A stretch of DNA of 64,000 bases from an uncultured Flavobacteriaceae bacterium (GCA_934675205.1 CAKUPQ010000001.1:620001-684000); one strand, 5' to 3'. Positions 16,739 through 26,074 are shown, counted from the first letter of the stretch. Numbers and translations: made by a program. The notes: a model not told the origin generated them from the sequence alone.

Positions 16739-18286
16739 ATGACAGCTATTTCAACTCAATTCGGAATACCACAAGCTTTAGAGCAATTAGGCATTAAAGA
16801 GTTAAACCTCGGAACTTCAACAGGCTTAGAGAGTTTTGCCAATGGAAGAATTATTGAATCGTATTCTCCTGTAGATGGAAAACTGATTGCAAAAATTCAG
16901 GCTTCGACTTCAGAAGATTACGAAAAAGCAATGCAAAAAGCCAGTGAAGCTTTTAAATCATGGAGAATGGTTCCCGCTCCGAAAAGAGGAGAAATTGTAA
17001 GACAAATGGGAGACGAGCTTCGCAAAAACAAAGAGGCCCTCGGAAAATTAGTTTCTTACGAAATGGGAAAATCGTTGCAGGAAGGATTGGGAGAAGTACA
17101 GGAAATGATTGATATTTGTGATTTTGCAGTAGGATTGTCAAGACAATTATACGGACTTACGATGCACTCGGAAAGACCACTACACAGAATGTACGAACAA
17201 TGGCATCCGCTTGGAGTAGTCGGAATTATTTCTGCTTTTAATTTTCCTGTGGCTGTATGGAGCTGGAACTCTATGCTTGCTTGGGTTTGTGGAGATGTTT
17301 GTGTCTGGAAACCGAGTTCAAAAACGCCACTTTGTGCTTTAGCTTGTCAGAATATCATTCAAAAAGTATTAAGAGAAAACAACATTCAGGAGGGAGTAAG
17401 CTGTTTGGTTGTCGGAAACGAATCGGGAGATTTGATTAACAACGATTCGAGAATTCCGTTGGTTTCGTTTACAGGTTCAACCCGAATCGGACGTCACGTA
17501 GGTAAAACCGTTGCTGAACGTTTCGGAAACACAATTCTTGAATTAGGAGGAAACAATGCCATCATCGTTTCTGAAAATGCTGATATCAATATGGTTTTGG
17601 TCGGAGCAGTTTTCGGAGCAGTCGGAACAGCAGGACAAAGATGTACTTCTACAAGACGACTTATCATTCACGAAAGTATATACGACAAAACAATTTCTGT
17701 GCTTAAAAATGCATATTCTCAGCTAAAAATCGGAAATCCGCTTGATGCCAATAATCACGTAGGACCGCTAATTGATAAAGCAGCAATCAAAGATTATTTA
17801 GAAGCTATCGAAAAAGCAAAAACCGAAGGAGGAAAAGTTTTGGTTGAAGGAGGAGTTCTTGAGGGAGAAGGATACGAAAGCGGATGCTACGTTAAACCTT
17901 GTATTATTGAAGCTAAAAACGAATTCGAAATCGTTCAGCACGAAACCTTTGCACCTGTTTTGTACGTAATGAAATACTCGACTATCGAAGAAGCAATCGA
18001 AATGCAAAACGGAGTTCCTCAAGGATTATCGTCTTCGATTTTTACGACTAATATGAGAGAAATGGAATTGTTCTTATCTCAGGCAGGTTCAGATTGCGGA
18101 ATTGCGAACGTAAACATCGGAACTTCAGGAGCAGAAATCGGAGGGGCTTTCGGAGGAGAAAAAGAAACCGGGGGAGGTCGTGAGTCAGGTTCTGATGCTT
18201 GGAAAGCCTATATGAGAAGACAGACCAACACTATCAATTACAGCAAAGAACTTCCTTTGGCACAAGGAATTAAGTTTGATTTGTAA
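16739..18286 (+). CDS. Aldehyde dehydrogenase, ALDH7-like (aminoadipate-semialdehyde / piperideine-6-carboxylate type)
   Basis: 515 residues, full length. The catalytic cysteine is in GTAGQRCTSTRRL and the general-base glutamate in TILELGGNNAII; FTGSTRIGRHVG is the NAD-binding motif. The C-terminal AEIGGAFGGEKETGGGRESGSDAWK segment and the TILELGGNNA variant are characteristic of the ALDH7/AmaB group. That group oxidises alpha-aminoadipate semialdehyde to aminoadipate in lysine catabolism. The closest alternative is a betaine-aldehyde-like ALDH. It is a single-gene unit with its own promoter and terminator. Confidence 0.9.
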   Translation: MTAISTQFGIPQALEQLGIKELNLGTSTGLESFANGRIIESYSPVDGKLIAKIQASTSEDYEKAMQKASEAFKSWRMVPAPKRGEIVRQMGDELRKNKEALGKLVSYEMGKSLQEGLGEVQEMIDICDFAVGLSRQLYGLTMHSERPLHRMYEQWHPLGVVGIISAFNFPVAVWSWNSMLAWVCGDVCVWKPSSKTPLCALACQNIIQKVLRENNIQEGVSCLVVGNESGDLINNDSRIPLVSFTGSTRIGRHVGKTVAERFGNTILELGGNNAIIVSENADINMVLVGAVFGAVGTAGQRCTSTRRLIIHESIYDKTISVLKNAYSQLKIGNPLDANNHVGPLIDKAAIKDYLEAIEKAKTEGGKVLVEGGVLEGEGYESGCYVKPCIIEAKNEFEIVQHETFAPVLYVMKYSTIEEAIEMQNGVPQGLSSSIFTTNMREMELFLSQAGSDCGIANVNIGTSGAEIGGAFGGEKETGGGRESGSDAWKAYMRRQTNTINYSKELPLAQGIKFDL

Positions 18287-18294
18287 AACTTGTA

Positions 18295-18330
18295 AAATCC
18301 CGTCATCTTTGGTTAGTTGACGGGATTTTT
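18295..18330. terminator. Terminator after the aldehyde dehydrogenase gene
   Basis: Arms AAATCCCGTCA (18295-18305) and TGACGGGATTT (18318-18328), 11 bp perfect, with a T-run on the plus side. It also sits downstream of the convergent TonB receptor gene. Confidence 0.85.
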
Positions 18331-18345
18331 GTATAAAATAAACAT

Positions 18346-20199
18346 CTAAAATCCGACAAACTTTACTCCCAAGCTAATCCATCTTGCAGGAAGCGGAATG
18401 GCTCCGACTTCAAAATAAGTAGTATTGAAAATATTTTGAGCATCTGCAAAAATTGTAAAATCGTTGATTTTTTGGCTGATGCGAATATCGTTTATAAAAT
18501 ACGATTGACCTGTTGCTCTTTCGTTAAATCGTGTAGCCAACAAAACCGAAAAATCTTTATATCCGAAATCAATCGTGTTGGTAATTTGGTGTTTTAAGGA
18601 GTTTACCACATATTTTGAGCTCAAATCAATGTTGATGTTTTTAAATTCCGAATCCAAATAGGAATAACCCAGCATAAAATTAAATCCTGAAACTTCCGAT
18701 GTTTTGAGCTTATAAGTCGAACGGATATTGATTCCGTTTGTGATTAAATCTCCAAAATTATTGCTTATCCAAGGGTCGGAATCTTCAGAACGAATCCAAT
18801 CGATAAAATCATTTATGTTTCTGTAAAAATAATTCCCTTCAAACGAAAAATCATTTTTTCTGAACTTAAATCCTACTTCAGACTGAAATGCATTTTCGGG
18901 TTGCACATCAGGATTTCCGATATTTACAACCTGATTCAAATACAAATCCGTAAAAGACGGAATCCTCTGACTTGTTCCTATATTTCCTACGACTTTTAAA
19001 TCGTTTGTCAATTCGTAACTCACATCTAATCCGGGATAAATCTGCCAATCATAATCCGAATTATAATTGAGATATGTTCCTAAATTTACGTTTAATTTTT
19101 CGGTCAAATACGTTCTGTATTCTGCAAAAAACCCAAAATTATCTCGGTTGTGTTCTCCGATATTTGACGAATTTATATCTTCATTTCTGAATTCCGCTCC
19201 AAAACCAAATTCGCCTTTTCCTGTTTTGTAAGTTGTGTTGATTTCTCCCGAAATTGTATTGGTATAATGTTGACTTCGAGCTGATTTTGTATGGCCTAAA
19301 TAACGATAATCGTCATAATTATACCGGTAACTGATTCTCGGAATAAGCGTCCATTTTTCGGATAAATAATGTTTGGACTGAATGTTTGCCAAAGTTGTTT
19401 CGACAATTTCCCTTGAATCCTTGTCTCCCGGAGCAGCATAAAATCCGTTAGCTCCGAATCCGTTTTTGATATATCCGAAAGAAGTCAAAATTTCGTCCAA
19501 ATCAGTGATTTGATAATTACCTTGATAAAAAAGTTTGTTGTTTTCAAAAGCAGTATTATATCGGTATCCGTTGCTTTTGTCGTGAGAAACAAAAAGCAAA
19601 TGTTGGTGTTTTTCTTGAGCCAAAACTCCTCCAAGTTGGATTCCGTTTCCGTAAAAGGTATCTCCCGAATCTTCTGAATCTTTTTCGAAATTAGAACCGA
19701 TATACGTACTTGCCAAAATTCCCGATTCGGTTGGTTTTTTGGTAATGATGTTGATTGCTCCCGTAAGCGAATTGATTCCGTAAACCCGAGATGCAGCACC
19801 TCGAATGACTTCGATTCTTTCGATTGCCTCCACAGGAATCGGAAGGTTGAGCATATTGTGAGCCGTTTGGGCATCAATGATTTTAACTCCGTTAAGCAAA
19901 ACGACCGTTTGCTCAAAACTTCCTCCATCAACCGAAATATCAGCTTGAGAACCAAAAGCACCTCGTTGTCTTAAATCAACTCCGTTGGCATATTGCAAAA
20001 CTTCCTGAATGGTTCGTGCAGGTAATTTCTGAATTTCCTCTTTCCCGATGACGTAAACATTTCTGTTTTGCTTGGAAACAGGAGTCGAAAAACGATTTTC
20101 CGAAATCATTACTTCCTGAATCGAAAGCGTGTCTTTATCAATTTGAGCCGACAGCTTCATACAGGCTAACGGAAGTACTAAAAAATAAATTTTCTTCAT
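18346..20199 (-). CDS. TonB-dependent receptor (BtuB/CirA-like)
   Basis: 617 residues. A signal peptide (MKKIYFLVLPLACMKLSAQ) leads to a plug domain (about residues 40-160: KEEIQKLPARTIQEVLQYAN, then IERIEVIRGAASRVYG) and a 22-strand beta barrel ending in a terminal aromatic residue (VKFVGF). There is no N-terminal carboxypeptidase-like domain, unlike the receptor at 39.9 kb. The protein is an outer-membrane importer driven by TonB; its substrate is not deducible. The ATG at 20199 is chosen over 20220 because it starts the signal peptide. It is transcribed divergently from the MocR-type regulator gene, which may control it. Confidence 0.88.
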   Translation of the reverse strand: MKKIYFLVLPLACMKLSAQIDKDTLSIQEVMISENRFSTPVSKQNRNVYVIGKEEIQKLPARTIQEVLQYANGVDLRQRGAFGSQADISVDGGSFEQTVVLLNGVKIIDAQTAHNMLNLPIPVEAIERIEVIRGAASRVYGINSLTGAINIITKKPTESGILASTYIGSNFEKDSEDSGDTFYGNGIQLGGVLAQEKHQHLLFVSHDKSNGYRYNTAFENNKLFYQGNYQITDLDEILTSFGYIKNGFGANGFYAAPGDKDSREIVETTLANIQSKHYLSEKWTLIPRISYRYNYDDYRYLGHTKSARSQHYTNTISGEINTTYKTGKGEFGFGAEFRNEDINSSNIGEHNRDNFGFFAEYRTYLTEKLNVNLGTYLNYNSDYDWQIYPGLDVSYELTNDLKVVGNIGTSQRIPSFTDLYLNQVVNIGNPDVQPENAFQSEVGFKFRKNDFSFEGNYFYRNINDFIDWIRSEDSDPWISNNFGDLITNGINIRSTYKLKTSEVSGFNFMLGYSYLDSEFKNINIDLSSKYVVNSLKHQITNTIDFGYKDFSVLLATRFNERATGQSYFINDIRISQKINDFTIFADAQNIFNTTYFEVGAIPLPARWISLGVKFVGF

Positions 20200-20215
20200 T
20201 TGTTTGATTTTTTTT

Positions 20216-20275
20216 ACCACAGATTAAAAGAATTATACGGATTTTTTATAATCCTTTTAATCTGTGAAATCCGTG
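20216..20275. repeat. Intergenic hairpin with CACAGATTAAAAG arms
   Basis: Perfect 13-bp arms CACAGATTAAAAG (20218-20230) and CTTTTAATCTGTG (20254-20266), inside a wider pattern ACCACAGATT...AATCCGTGGT. It shares its word set with the hairpin at 15321-15386. It lies in the predicted leader of the TonB receptor mRNA. Confidence 0.75.
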
Positions 20276-20301
20276 GTTAAAATATTTTTTTAAAATTTCG
20301 G

Positions 20302-20318
20302 CAAAAGTAATATCTTTC
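20302..20318. promoter_or_regulatory. Overlapping divergent promoters: TonB receptor and MocR-type regulator
   Basis: TACTTTTG on the minus strand (20309-20302) fits the -7 consensus for the TonB receptor gene. TATCTTTC on the plus strand (20311-20318) is a one-mismatch -7 box for the regulator gene. They are almost adjacent, so one bound regulator could affect both. Confidence 0.45.
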
Positions 20319-20349
20319 CGTACTATTAAAACAGTCCACTTTTTATAAA

Positions 20350-21879
20350 ATGAGTAGTCCGGTTCAGATTCCGTTTAAGAGTTTTATTCAGATTGATAAA
20401 AATCTGCCAACTCCTGTTTATTTACAGCTTGTTCATCAGTTTATTAAAGCGATTCAGTTAGGTTATTTACCTGAAGGGACGAAAATTTCAGGAACTCGTA
20501 TTTTGTGCAAAATATTTGAAGTGAACCGAAATACACTCATAAAATCCTTTGAAGATTTACAGGCTCAAGGTTGGATAGAAATCATTCCCAACAAAGGAAC
20601 ATTTATTCTTTCCAACCAAAAAGTCCGAAGCTTGAAGTCCGAAGTCCGAAGTCTGAAATCAAACCTGTCTGCCGACCAGGCAGAAATCGTTAATCATCTC
20701 CCGATAACTGTCGGGACATCAATCCATTCGGGGTTTTCGTTTCAAAAATCCACTATTTTGGAAAATCCAACCGAAAAAAGTGATGTTTTGTTGCAATTCA
20801 ACGAAGGACTTCCCGATATGCGATTGGCTGAAACCGAAGTGTTATCGAAGATATATCTTTTAAAATTAAAAAATAAAAACCCAAAAAAATCGTGGGAACA
20901 ATTGGCTTATGAAAGCTCTGATTACTTCAAAACACAACTCGTAAATTATCTGAATCTGACAAGAGGAATTCATATTTCAAAACCGAATTTACTCACAACA
21001 AGTAGCAACGAAATGAGTTTATATTTGGTTTCAAAACTCCTTATTTCTCCCGATGATAAAGTGGTTGTGGCTAATTTGAGTTATTATGCTTCGAATATGG
21101 TTTTTCTAAATGCAGGAGCTAAAATAATTCCGATTCCGATTGACAAAAACGGAATTTCAACCAAACATTTACGACAAGTTTGTCAAGAGCAAAATATCCG
21201 AATGTTGTATCTGACTTCACACCATCATTATCCGACTACGGTTTCGCTTAGTGCCAAAAGGAGAATGGAAGTTTTGGAGCTTTCAAAAGAATTCGGTTTT
21301 ATTGTTTTGGAAGATGATTACGATTATGATTTTCATTATGACAACAATCCGATGTTGCCTTTGAAAAGTTTTGATACAAACGGAATGGTTGTTTATATCG
21401 GTTCGTTCGGAAAGGCTTTAGCACCCAGTTTTAGAACAGGATTTGTTATTGCCCAACCCGATTTGATTGACGAATTACACAAATCTCAACAGATTTTAGA
21501 ACCCGACAAAGACCTTATCAAAGAACAAGTTTTGGGTTATTGGATTCAGGAAGGGGAAATGCACCGTTATCTCAAAAAAATCAAAAAGATTTACAGAGAA
21601 CGAAGAGATTATTTTTCCGAATTATTAGATAAAAATTTCAAAGGAAAAATTTCGTTTGAAATTCCCTCGGGAGGATTGGCTTTTTGGGTGGAATGGAAAA
21701 ACAACCTCAATCTCGGAAAACTCAAAAAAGAATGTGAAAAAAACGGATTGTTCTTACCTCAAACCATTCTCTACCAAAATAAAAACATAACGGCAACAAG
21801 GCTCGGTTTCGGACATCTGAATAATGAAGAACTGGAAAAAGCTATTGAGGTTTTGAGAGATTCGGTTAATGAATTGTAG
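20350..21879 (+). CDS. MocR-type regulator: GntR winged helix fused to class I aminotransferase domain
   Basis: 509 residues. Residues 12-88 form a GntR winged-helix domain (LPTPVYLQLVHQFIKAI, then NRNTLIKSFEDLQAQGWIEIIPNKG). Residues about 140-500 form an aminotransferase-fold domain, with EDDYDYDFHYD and the PLP lysine in GSFGKALAPSFRTGFVIA. MocR proteins sense PLP or amino-acid ligands and often regulate the adjacent gene; the divergent TonB receptor is the nearest candidate. The linker between the domains (residues about 91-123) is encoded by intergenic-type repeat DNA inserted in frame (20621-20717). PdxR is the best-known member, but no pdx genes are nearby. Confidence 0.9.
   Translation: MSSPVQIPFKSFIQIDKNLPTPVYLQLVHQFIKAIQLGYLPEGTKISGTRILCKIFEVNRNTLIKSFEDLQAQGWIEIIPNKGTFILSNQKVRSLKSEVRSLKSNLSADQAEIVNHLPITVGTSIHSGFSFQKSTILENPTEKSDVLLQFNEGLPDMRLAETEVLSKIYLLKLKNKNPKKSWEQLAYESSDYFKTQLVNYLNLTRGIHISKPNLLTTSSNEMSLYLVSKLLISPDDKVVVANLSYYASNMVFLNAGAKIIPIPIDKNGISTKHLRQVCQEQNIRMLYLTSHHHYPTTVSLSAKRRMEVLELSKEFGFIVLEDDYDYDFHYDNNPMLPLKSFDTNGMVVYIGSFGKALAPSFRTGFVIAQPDLIDELHKSQQILEPDKDLIKEQVLGYWIQEGEMHRYLKKIKKIYRERRDYFSELLDKNFKGKISFEIPSGGLAFWVEWKNNLNLGKLKKECEKNGLFLPQTILYQNKNITATRLGFGHLNNEELEKAIEVLRDSVNEL
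20621..20717 (+). repeat. Dispersed repeat DNA inserted in frame in the MocR-type gene
   Basis: Three repeat types are stacked in the domain linker: near-tandem GAAGTCC words (20621-20655), a variant of the CCTGTCTGCCGACAGGCAGG palindrome (20664-20683), and a hairpin TCCCGA-TAACTG-TCGGGA (20699-20716). None interrupts the reading frame. The same palindrome is found in tRNA fragments at 38 kb and between genes at 51.46 kb. Confidence 0.75.
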
Positions 21880-21889
21880 CGGATTTCTT

Positions 21890-21897
21890 TATCTTTG
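21890..21897 (+). promoter_or_regulatory. -7 promoter box of the FAD-linked oxidase gene
   Basis: TATCTTTG, a full match to TAnnTTTG, lies 24 bases before the ATG and 10 bases after the stop of the MocR-type gene. This suggests the oxidase is transcribed on its own. Confidence 0.55.
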
Positions 21898-21921
21898 TAC
21901 AACAAAACCAACAACTGAAAA

Positions 21922-23313
21922 ATGCTATCTTCAACCGATATTACCTATTTTGAAACTGTTTTAAGTCCTGACCGGGTTCTGACTGACGAGCAGAATTTGA
22001 CAAGATGTGCTTCTGACCATACCGAAGATTTTGTTTTTAAACCTCAAATTGTTCTTCAGCCTGAAACGACACAAGAGGTAAGTAAAATTCTGAAATACTG
22101 CAACGAAAATAAAATCATTATCACTCCGAGAGGAGCGGGAACGGGGTTGAGTGGAGGAGCTTTGCCGATTTTCGGAAGTATCGTTTTGGATATGAAACGA
22201 ATGAACAAAATACTGAAAATCGACACGGAAAATTTTCAGATTACGACAGAACCTGCTGTAATTACAGAAGAATTACAAAATGCAGTAAAAGAATTCGGAT
22301 TGTATTATCCGGTTGACCCAGCAAGTAAAGGGAGCTGTTTTATCGGAGGAAATGTAGCCGAAAATTCGGGAGGAGCAAGGGCTGTAAAATATGGAGTGGT
22401 CAAAGATTATGTGCTGAATCTCGAAGTTGTTTTGCCCAACGGAGAAATCATTTGGACAGGAGCGAATACGTTAAAAAATTCGACAGGATACAATCTGACA
22501 CAACTGCTTGTCGGCTCGGAGGGAACTTTGGCTGTGATTACCAAAATCGTTCTGAAATTACTGCCTTATCCTAAAAAAGATTTGCTGATTTTAGTTCCGT
22601 TTTATTCTTCTCACGAGGCTTGTCAGGCTGTAAATAAAATATTTTTGGCTGGATTCAATCCATCTGCTTTGGAATTTATGGAACGTGATGCGATTTTGGC
22701 TTCGCAAAAGTTTTTGGATAATTATTCACTTGAGCTTCCCGATACTATTCAGGCACATTTGCTTATCGAAGTAAACGGAAATGAAGAAGACGTATTAATG
22801 CGTGAAATAGAAGGAATTGTTTCTGTTTTGGAAGAATTCAGAACAGGGGAAATCCTTTTTGCGGATACCGAAAAAACCAAAGAGGAATTGTGGAAACTCC
22901 GTAGGGTAACAGGTGAGGCTGCTAAAGGAAATTCGATTTATAAGGAAGAAGATACGGTTGTTCCGAGAGCTAAATTGCCCGAACTTTTGGCTAAAGTCAA
23001 AGAACTCGGAAAAGAATACGGATTTGATTCCATTTGCTACGGACACGCAGGGGACGGAAATCTGCACGTAAATATTATTAAAAACGATATGAGTGATGAG
23101 GCTTGGAATAACGAACTTCCGAAAGCAATCCGAAAATTGTTTGTTTATACCAAAGAATTAGGAGGAACAATAAGCGGAGAACACGGAATTGGTTATGTTC
23201 AGAAAAACTATATGGATATTGCTTTTTCGGAAATCGAACTTGATTTGATGCGAAAAATCAAAGCGGTTTTTGACCCGAATAACATTCTGAATCCGGGAAA
23301 AATTTTCAATTAA
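21922..23313 (+). CDS. FAD-linked oxidase (GlcD / D-lactate dehydrogenase type)
   Basis: 463 residues. The PCMH-type FAD-binding domain covers about residues 40-215 (RGAGTGLSGGALP and GNVAENSGGARAVKYG), followed by the FAD-oxidase C-terminal domain with the conserved GHAGDGNLHVNI and SGEHGIGYVQK. Members oxidise 2-hydroxy acids such as glycolate or D-lactate, passing electrons to the respiratory chain or a partner. No glcE or glcF subunit gene is adjacent, so a one-component D-lactate or 2-hydroxyglutarate dehydrogenase is more likely than glycolate oxidase. Confidence 0.88.
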   Translation: MLSSTDITYFETVLSPDRVLTDEQNLTRCASDHTEDFVFKPQIVLQPETTQEVSKILKYCNENKIIITPRGAGTGLSGGALPIFGSIVLDMKRMNKILKIDTENFQITTEPAVITEELQNAVKEFGLYYPVDPASKGSCFIGGNVAENSGGARAVKYGVVKDYVLNLEVVLPNGEIIWTGANTLKNSTGYNLTQLLVGSEGTLAVITKIVLKLLPYPKKDLLILVPFYSSHEACQAVNKIFLAGFNPSALEFMERDAILASQKFLDNYSLELPDTIQAHLLIEVNGNEEDVLMREIEGIVSVLEEFRTGEILFADTEKTKEELWKLRRVTGEAAKGNSIYKEEDTVVPRAKLPELLAKVKELGKEYGFDSICYGHAGDGNLHVNIIKNDMSDEAWNNELPKAIRKLFVYTKELGGTISGEHGIGYVQKNYMDIAFSEIELDLMRKIKAVFDPNNILNPGKIFN

Positions 23314-23467
23314 ACCTTATTTTTCCACAATCAATATTTCTATCCTGCCTTTTATCTGTTTTTCTTGTTTGTTCGTTTTTCGGGAATCGGATAGATGTGA
23401 CTTGTACTTTCAAACTATAGTTTTTTAAAGAAAAACGATTTATTTATTTTAATTTTCTAAGAACAAT

Positions 23468-23513
23468 TCAGGGATAACCCTGAATTGAGCTATGTAATAT
23501 AATTTTATTTTTG
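23468..23513 (+). promoter_or_regulatory. Operator TCAGGG-N4-CCCTGA and promoter of the kinase/regulator operon
   Basis: A perfect dyad TCAGGG-ATAA-CCCTGA at 23468-23483 (10-bp arms if the flanking CAAT/ATTG bases are counted) is followed after 22 bp by the -7 box TATTTTTG at 23506-23513. The predicted start site is near 23519, placing the dyad centre at about -44, a usual activator position. The same arrangement recurs at 28524-28569 and 28666-28711. Confidence 0.7.
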
Positions 23514-23570
23514 CCTTGGTTTTTAAATAAAGGTTTATTTTTATCGCAAAAATCACTAAACTTTTTCGAT

Positions 23571-25400
23571 ATGAAAGACAAACTACTTTTTATTCTGTTA
23601 TTTTTTTCAAGCATTAGTATTCAAGCACAATTTTTCGTAGAAATGAAAGATTCGGAAATATTGACCTTGATCAAGAAAAAAAATGCTTGCTTAAAAGAAA
23701 AAAATGAAGATTGTGGAAAATATATTTTAGAGGCGATTGAGAAATCACATCCAGAAGATTTGCATTATGACAATCTATGGTACATCTATGCGGTGTATTT
23801 GGCAGATACAGAAAAAATGGATGAAGCTACAGAAATTGTTAATCAAAGATTGGAAAAAGCAAAACCGGAAATAGTCAAAGATGCTTTCTATAACTTTAAA
23901 TCCGCTATTTTACATCATCAGGGAAAAGTTGCAGAATCTATTGAAATTCTTGTGGAGTTAGCAAAAAGATTGGAAAAAAGAGAAGATTGGGACAAACTAT
24001 CTATAACTTATTTGAATTTGGGCATACATATTTATACCCAACACAGTGAATCCAAAGCACTTTATTACTATTTAAAGGCGTATGAAACGGTTAAAAAAAC
24101 AGACAATAAAACTTTCGAATCAAAAATTATCGGAGGCATTGCCGAATGTTATTTTCATATTAAAGATACCGTCAATTCTGTAAAATGGTCTGAAAAAGCC
24201 TTGAAACTACCCGTCGAAGCTCCGATGCAAAAAGAAGGTGTTTCTACAGCTCATAGAAATCTGGCGAGAATTTATTCCAATTCAAATCCTAAAAAATCTT
24301 TGTACCATATCAACAAAGCAATTGAGATAACGGAACCTTTGGGTGTGAACAACGAATACGCAAATGCTCTTCAAATAAAAGCAGAATTGTTACGCAAAGC
24401 CGGAAAATACGAAGAAGCCGTGCGAACCATCGAAAAATCATTAGAAATTGCAAAAAAAAGAAATGCAATTCCTCCGCTGGTCATCAGTTACAGAATTGCC
24501 GCAAGGATTTATTACGATAACGAACTTTATAAGAAATCAGCAGAATCCTACAGAGAAGCACAAATTTTAAACGACAGTTTACGCAACGAAACTTCCGTAA
24601 AAGCCATAAATGAACTAACCGAGAAATACGAAACCGAAAAAAAAGAAAGACAAATAGCCGAACAGGAATTAGAAATCCAAAAGAAAAGCGTCCAGATGCG
24701 AAACTGGACTATTTTGGGGATTTTTATTGTCGGAGGTTTTCTCTCCTATTTTTACATAATGCGTCGCAACCAAAAAAACACAATAAAAATAATGGAAAAA
24801 GAAAAGGAAAACGAGATTTTATCTGCACGTGTCCTTGGTGAAGAAGTAGAACGTAGCAGGATAAGTAAAGAGCTTCACGATGGAATTGCCTCTAATCTGG
24901 TAGCGGTCAAATTGCAGATTGAAAACAATGCTGAAATATCACAAAAAATATTGAGCCTCGTGCAGGAAACTCACAAAGAAGTGCGACAAATAGCACATAA
25001 TCTGATGCCTATCAATTTTGATTATCAAAATTTGGTTGAAGTTATAAAATCTTTTTGCGAAGAATGCACAACCGAAAACAGACCTGTTAATTTTCAAACC
25101 AATACTGAAAAAGTAAAGTTAGACAAAGACCGTTCGATAGTTTTGTATCGTGTAGTTCAGGAATTCATTCAGAATGCAATAAAACATTCCCAAGCCAAGC
25201 AAATAGACGTATTGCTTATGGAAAATGACAATGTTATAACTCTGAATATTGAAGATAACGGAATAGGTTTCGATACAAAAATAAAAGAAACTTCAAAAGG
25301 TCTTTCGGGAGTAATCGAAAGGTTAAAAAAAATCAATGGACATATCAATATTGATTCTTCGGACAGAGGAACTTCTGTTTTTATTTCTATAAAATCATAA
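23571..25400 (+). CDS. Membrane histidine kinase with TPR sensor domain
   Basis: 609 residues. A signal peptide (MKDKLLFILLFFSSISIQAQ) is followed by about 330 residues of TPR-like helical repeats (for example AESIEILVELAKRLEKRED and NALQIKAELLRKAGKYEEAV), a coiled coil, one membrane helix near residues 380-400 (ILGIFIVGGFLSYFYIM), and a NarX/HisKA_3 kinase core. The phospho-acceptor is H436 in SRISKELHDGIASN. The ATPase has the N box QNAIKHSQAKQ and the G box EDNGIGFD. The start at 23571 is preferred to an upstream ATG because it begins the signal peptide. The partner regulator follows after 3 bp. The TPR domain is expected in the periplasm; its signal is unknown. Confidence 0.9.
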   Translation: MKDKLLFILLFFSSISIQAQFFVEMKDSEILTLIKKKNACLKEKNEDCGKYILEAIEKSHPEDLHYDNLWYIYAVYLADTEKMDEATEIVNQRLEKAKPEIVKDAFYNFKSAILHHQGKVAESIEILVELAKRLEKREDWDKLSITYLNLGIHIYTQHSESKALYYYLKAYETVKKTDNKTFESKIIGGIAECYFHIKDTVNSVKWSEKALKLPVEAPMQKEGVSTAHRNLARIYSNSNPKKSLYHINKAIEITEPLGVNNEYANALQIKAELLRKAGKYEEAVRTIEKSLEIAKKRNAIPPLVISYRIAARIYYDNELYKKSAESYREAQILNDSLRNETSVKAINELTEKYETEKKERQIAEQELEIQKKSVQMRNWTILGIFIVGGFLSYFYIMRRNQKNTIKIMEKEKENEILSARVLGEEVERSRISKELHDGIASNLVAVKLQIENNAEISQKILSLVQETHKEVRQIAHNLMPINFDYQNLVEVIKSFCEECTTENRPVNFQTNTEKVKLDKDRSIVLYRVVQEFIQNAIKHSQAKQIDVLLMENDNVITLNIEDNGIGFDTKIKETSKGLSGVIERLKKINGHINIDSSDRGTSVFISIKS

Positions 25401-25403
25401 GCA

Positions 25404-26015
25404 ATGAAAGTACTTGTAGCAGATGACCACGAATTAATCATAGACGGATTTGTAACCGTAATTGAAAATTATGATGCCTCAATAAAATGTTACAGAGCCA
25501 CAAATAAATTTGAACTTTTTGAAACATTGGAGTCTGTGTCTGTCGATATGCTTTTTCAAGATGTAATGTTTGGCAAAAACGATGCGAGAAGTTTTGTAAA
25601 AGAAATCAAAGAGAAATATCCCGAGCTGAAAATCATTATTATTTCTACTTTGGAGGATAAAAACACCGTTGAAACACTTCTCAAACAAGGAGTTGATGGC
25701 TATTTGGCAAAATCAGATTCGAGTAACGAAATAATCAGTGCTTTAACAGCTGTTTCCGAAGGAAAAACCTTTATTTCAAACAATCTGAAAAAGCAAGGAA
25801 CAACTTCATTAAGGAAAAACACCATAATACTAACTCCAAGGGAAAAAGAAGTTTTATCGTTGATTTTACAGGAAAAAACAACCAAAGAAATTGCTGATAA
25901 AGTTTGTCTTTCTGAAAAAACAGTCGAAAATCACAGAGCAAATCTGTTCATCAAATTCGGAGTGAAAAACCTCGCAGGATTAGTCAAACAAGCTATTTTA
26001 GAAGGATTTTTGTGA
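25404..26015 (+). CDS. NarL/LuxR-family response regulator
   Basis: 203 residues. The receiver domain (1-120) has the acidic pair DDHE near residue 7, the phospho-acceptor D53 in MLFQDVMFG, the conserved serine in IIIISTLED and the lysine in GYLAKSD. The C-terminal LuxR helix-turn-helix is LTPREKEVLSLILQEKTTKEIADKV followed by LSEKTVENHRANLFIKFG. It is partner to the TPR kinase immediately upstream. NarL-type proteins bind inverted repeats as dimers, which fits the dyad TCAGGG-N4-CCCTGA found before this operon and twice near 28.5-28.7 kb. Confidence 0.93.
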   Translation: MKVLVADDHELIIDGFVTVIENYDASIKCYRATNKFELFETLESVSVDMLFQDVMFGKNDARSFVKEIKEKYPELKIIIISTLEDKNTVETLLKQGVDGYLAKSDSSNEIISALTAVSEGKTFISNNLKKQGTTSLRKNTIILTPREKEVLSLILQEKTTKEIADKVCLSEKTVENHRANLFIKFGVKNLAGLVKQAILEGFL

Positions 26016-26020
26016 AATCA

Positions 26021-26053
26021 AAAAAGCGGTAACAAAAATTGTTATCGCTTTTT
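26021..26053. terminator. Bidirectional terminator after the response regulator
   Basis: Arms AAAAAGCGGTAAC (26021-26033) and GTTATCGCTTTTT (26041-26053), with one G-T pair. It separates the regulator from the convergent collagen-like lipoprotein gene. Confidence 0.8.
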
Positions 26054-26074
26054 TTACTAACTTAAATAAACTAT

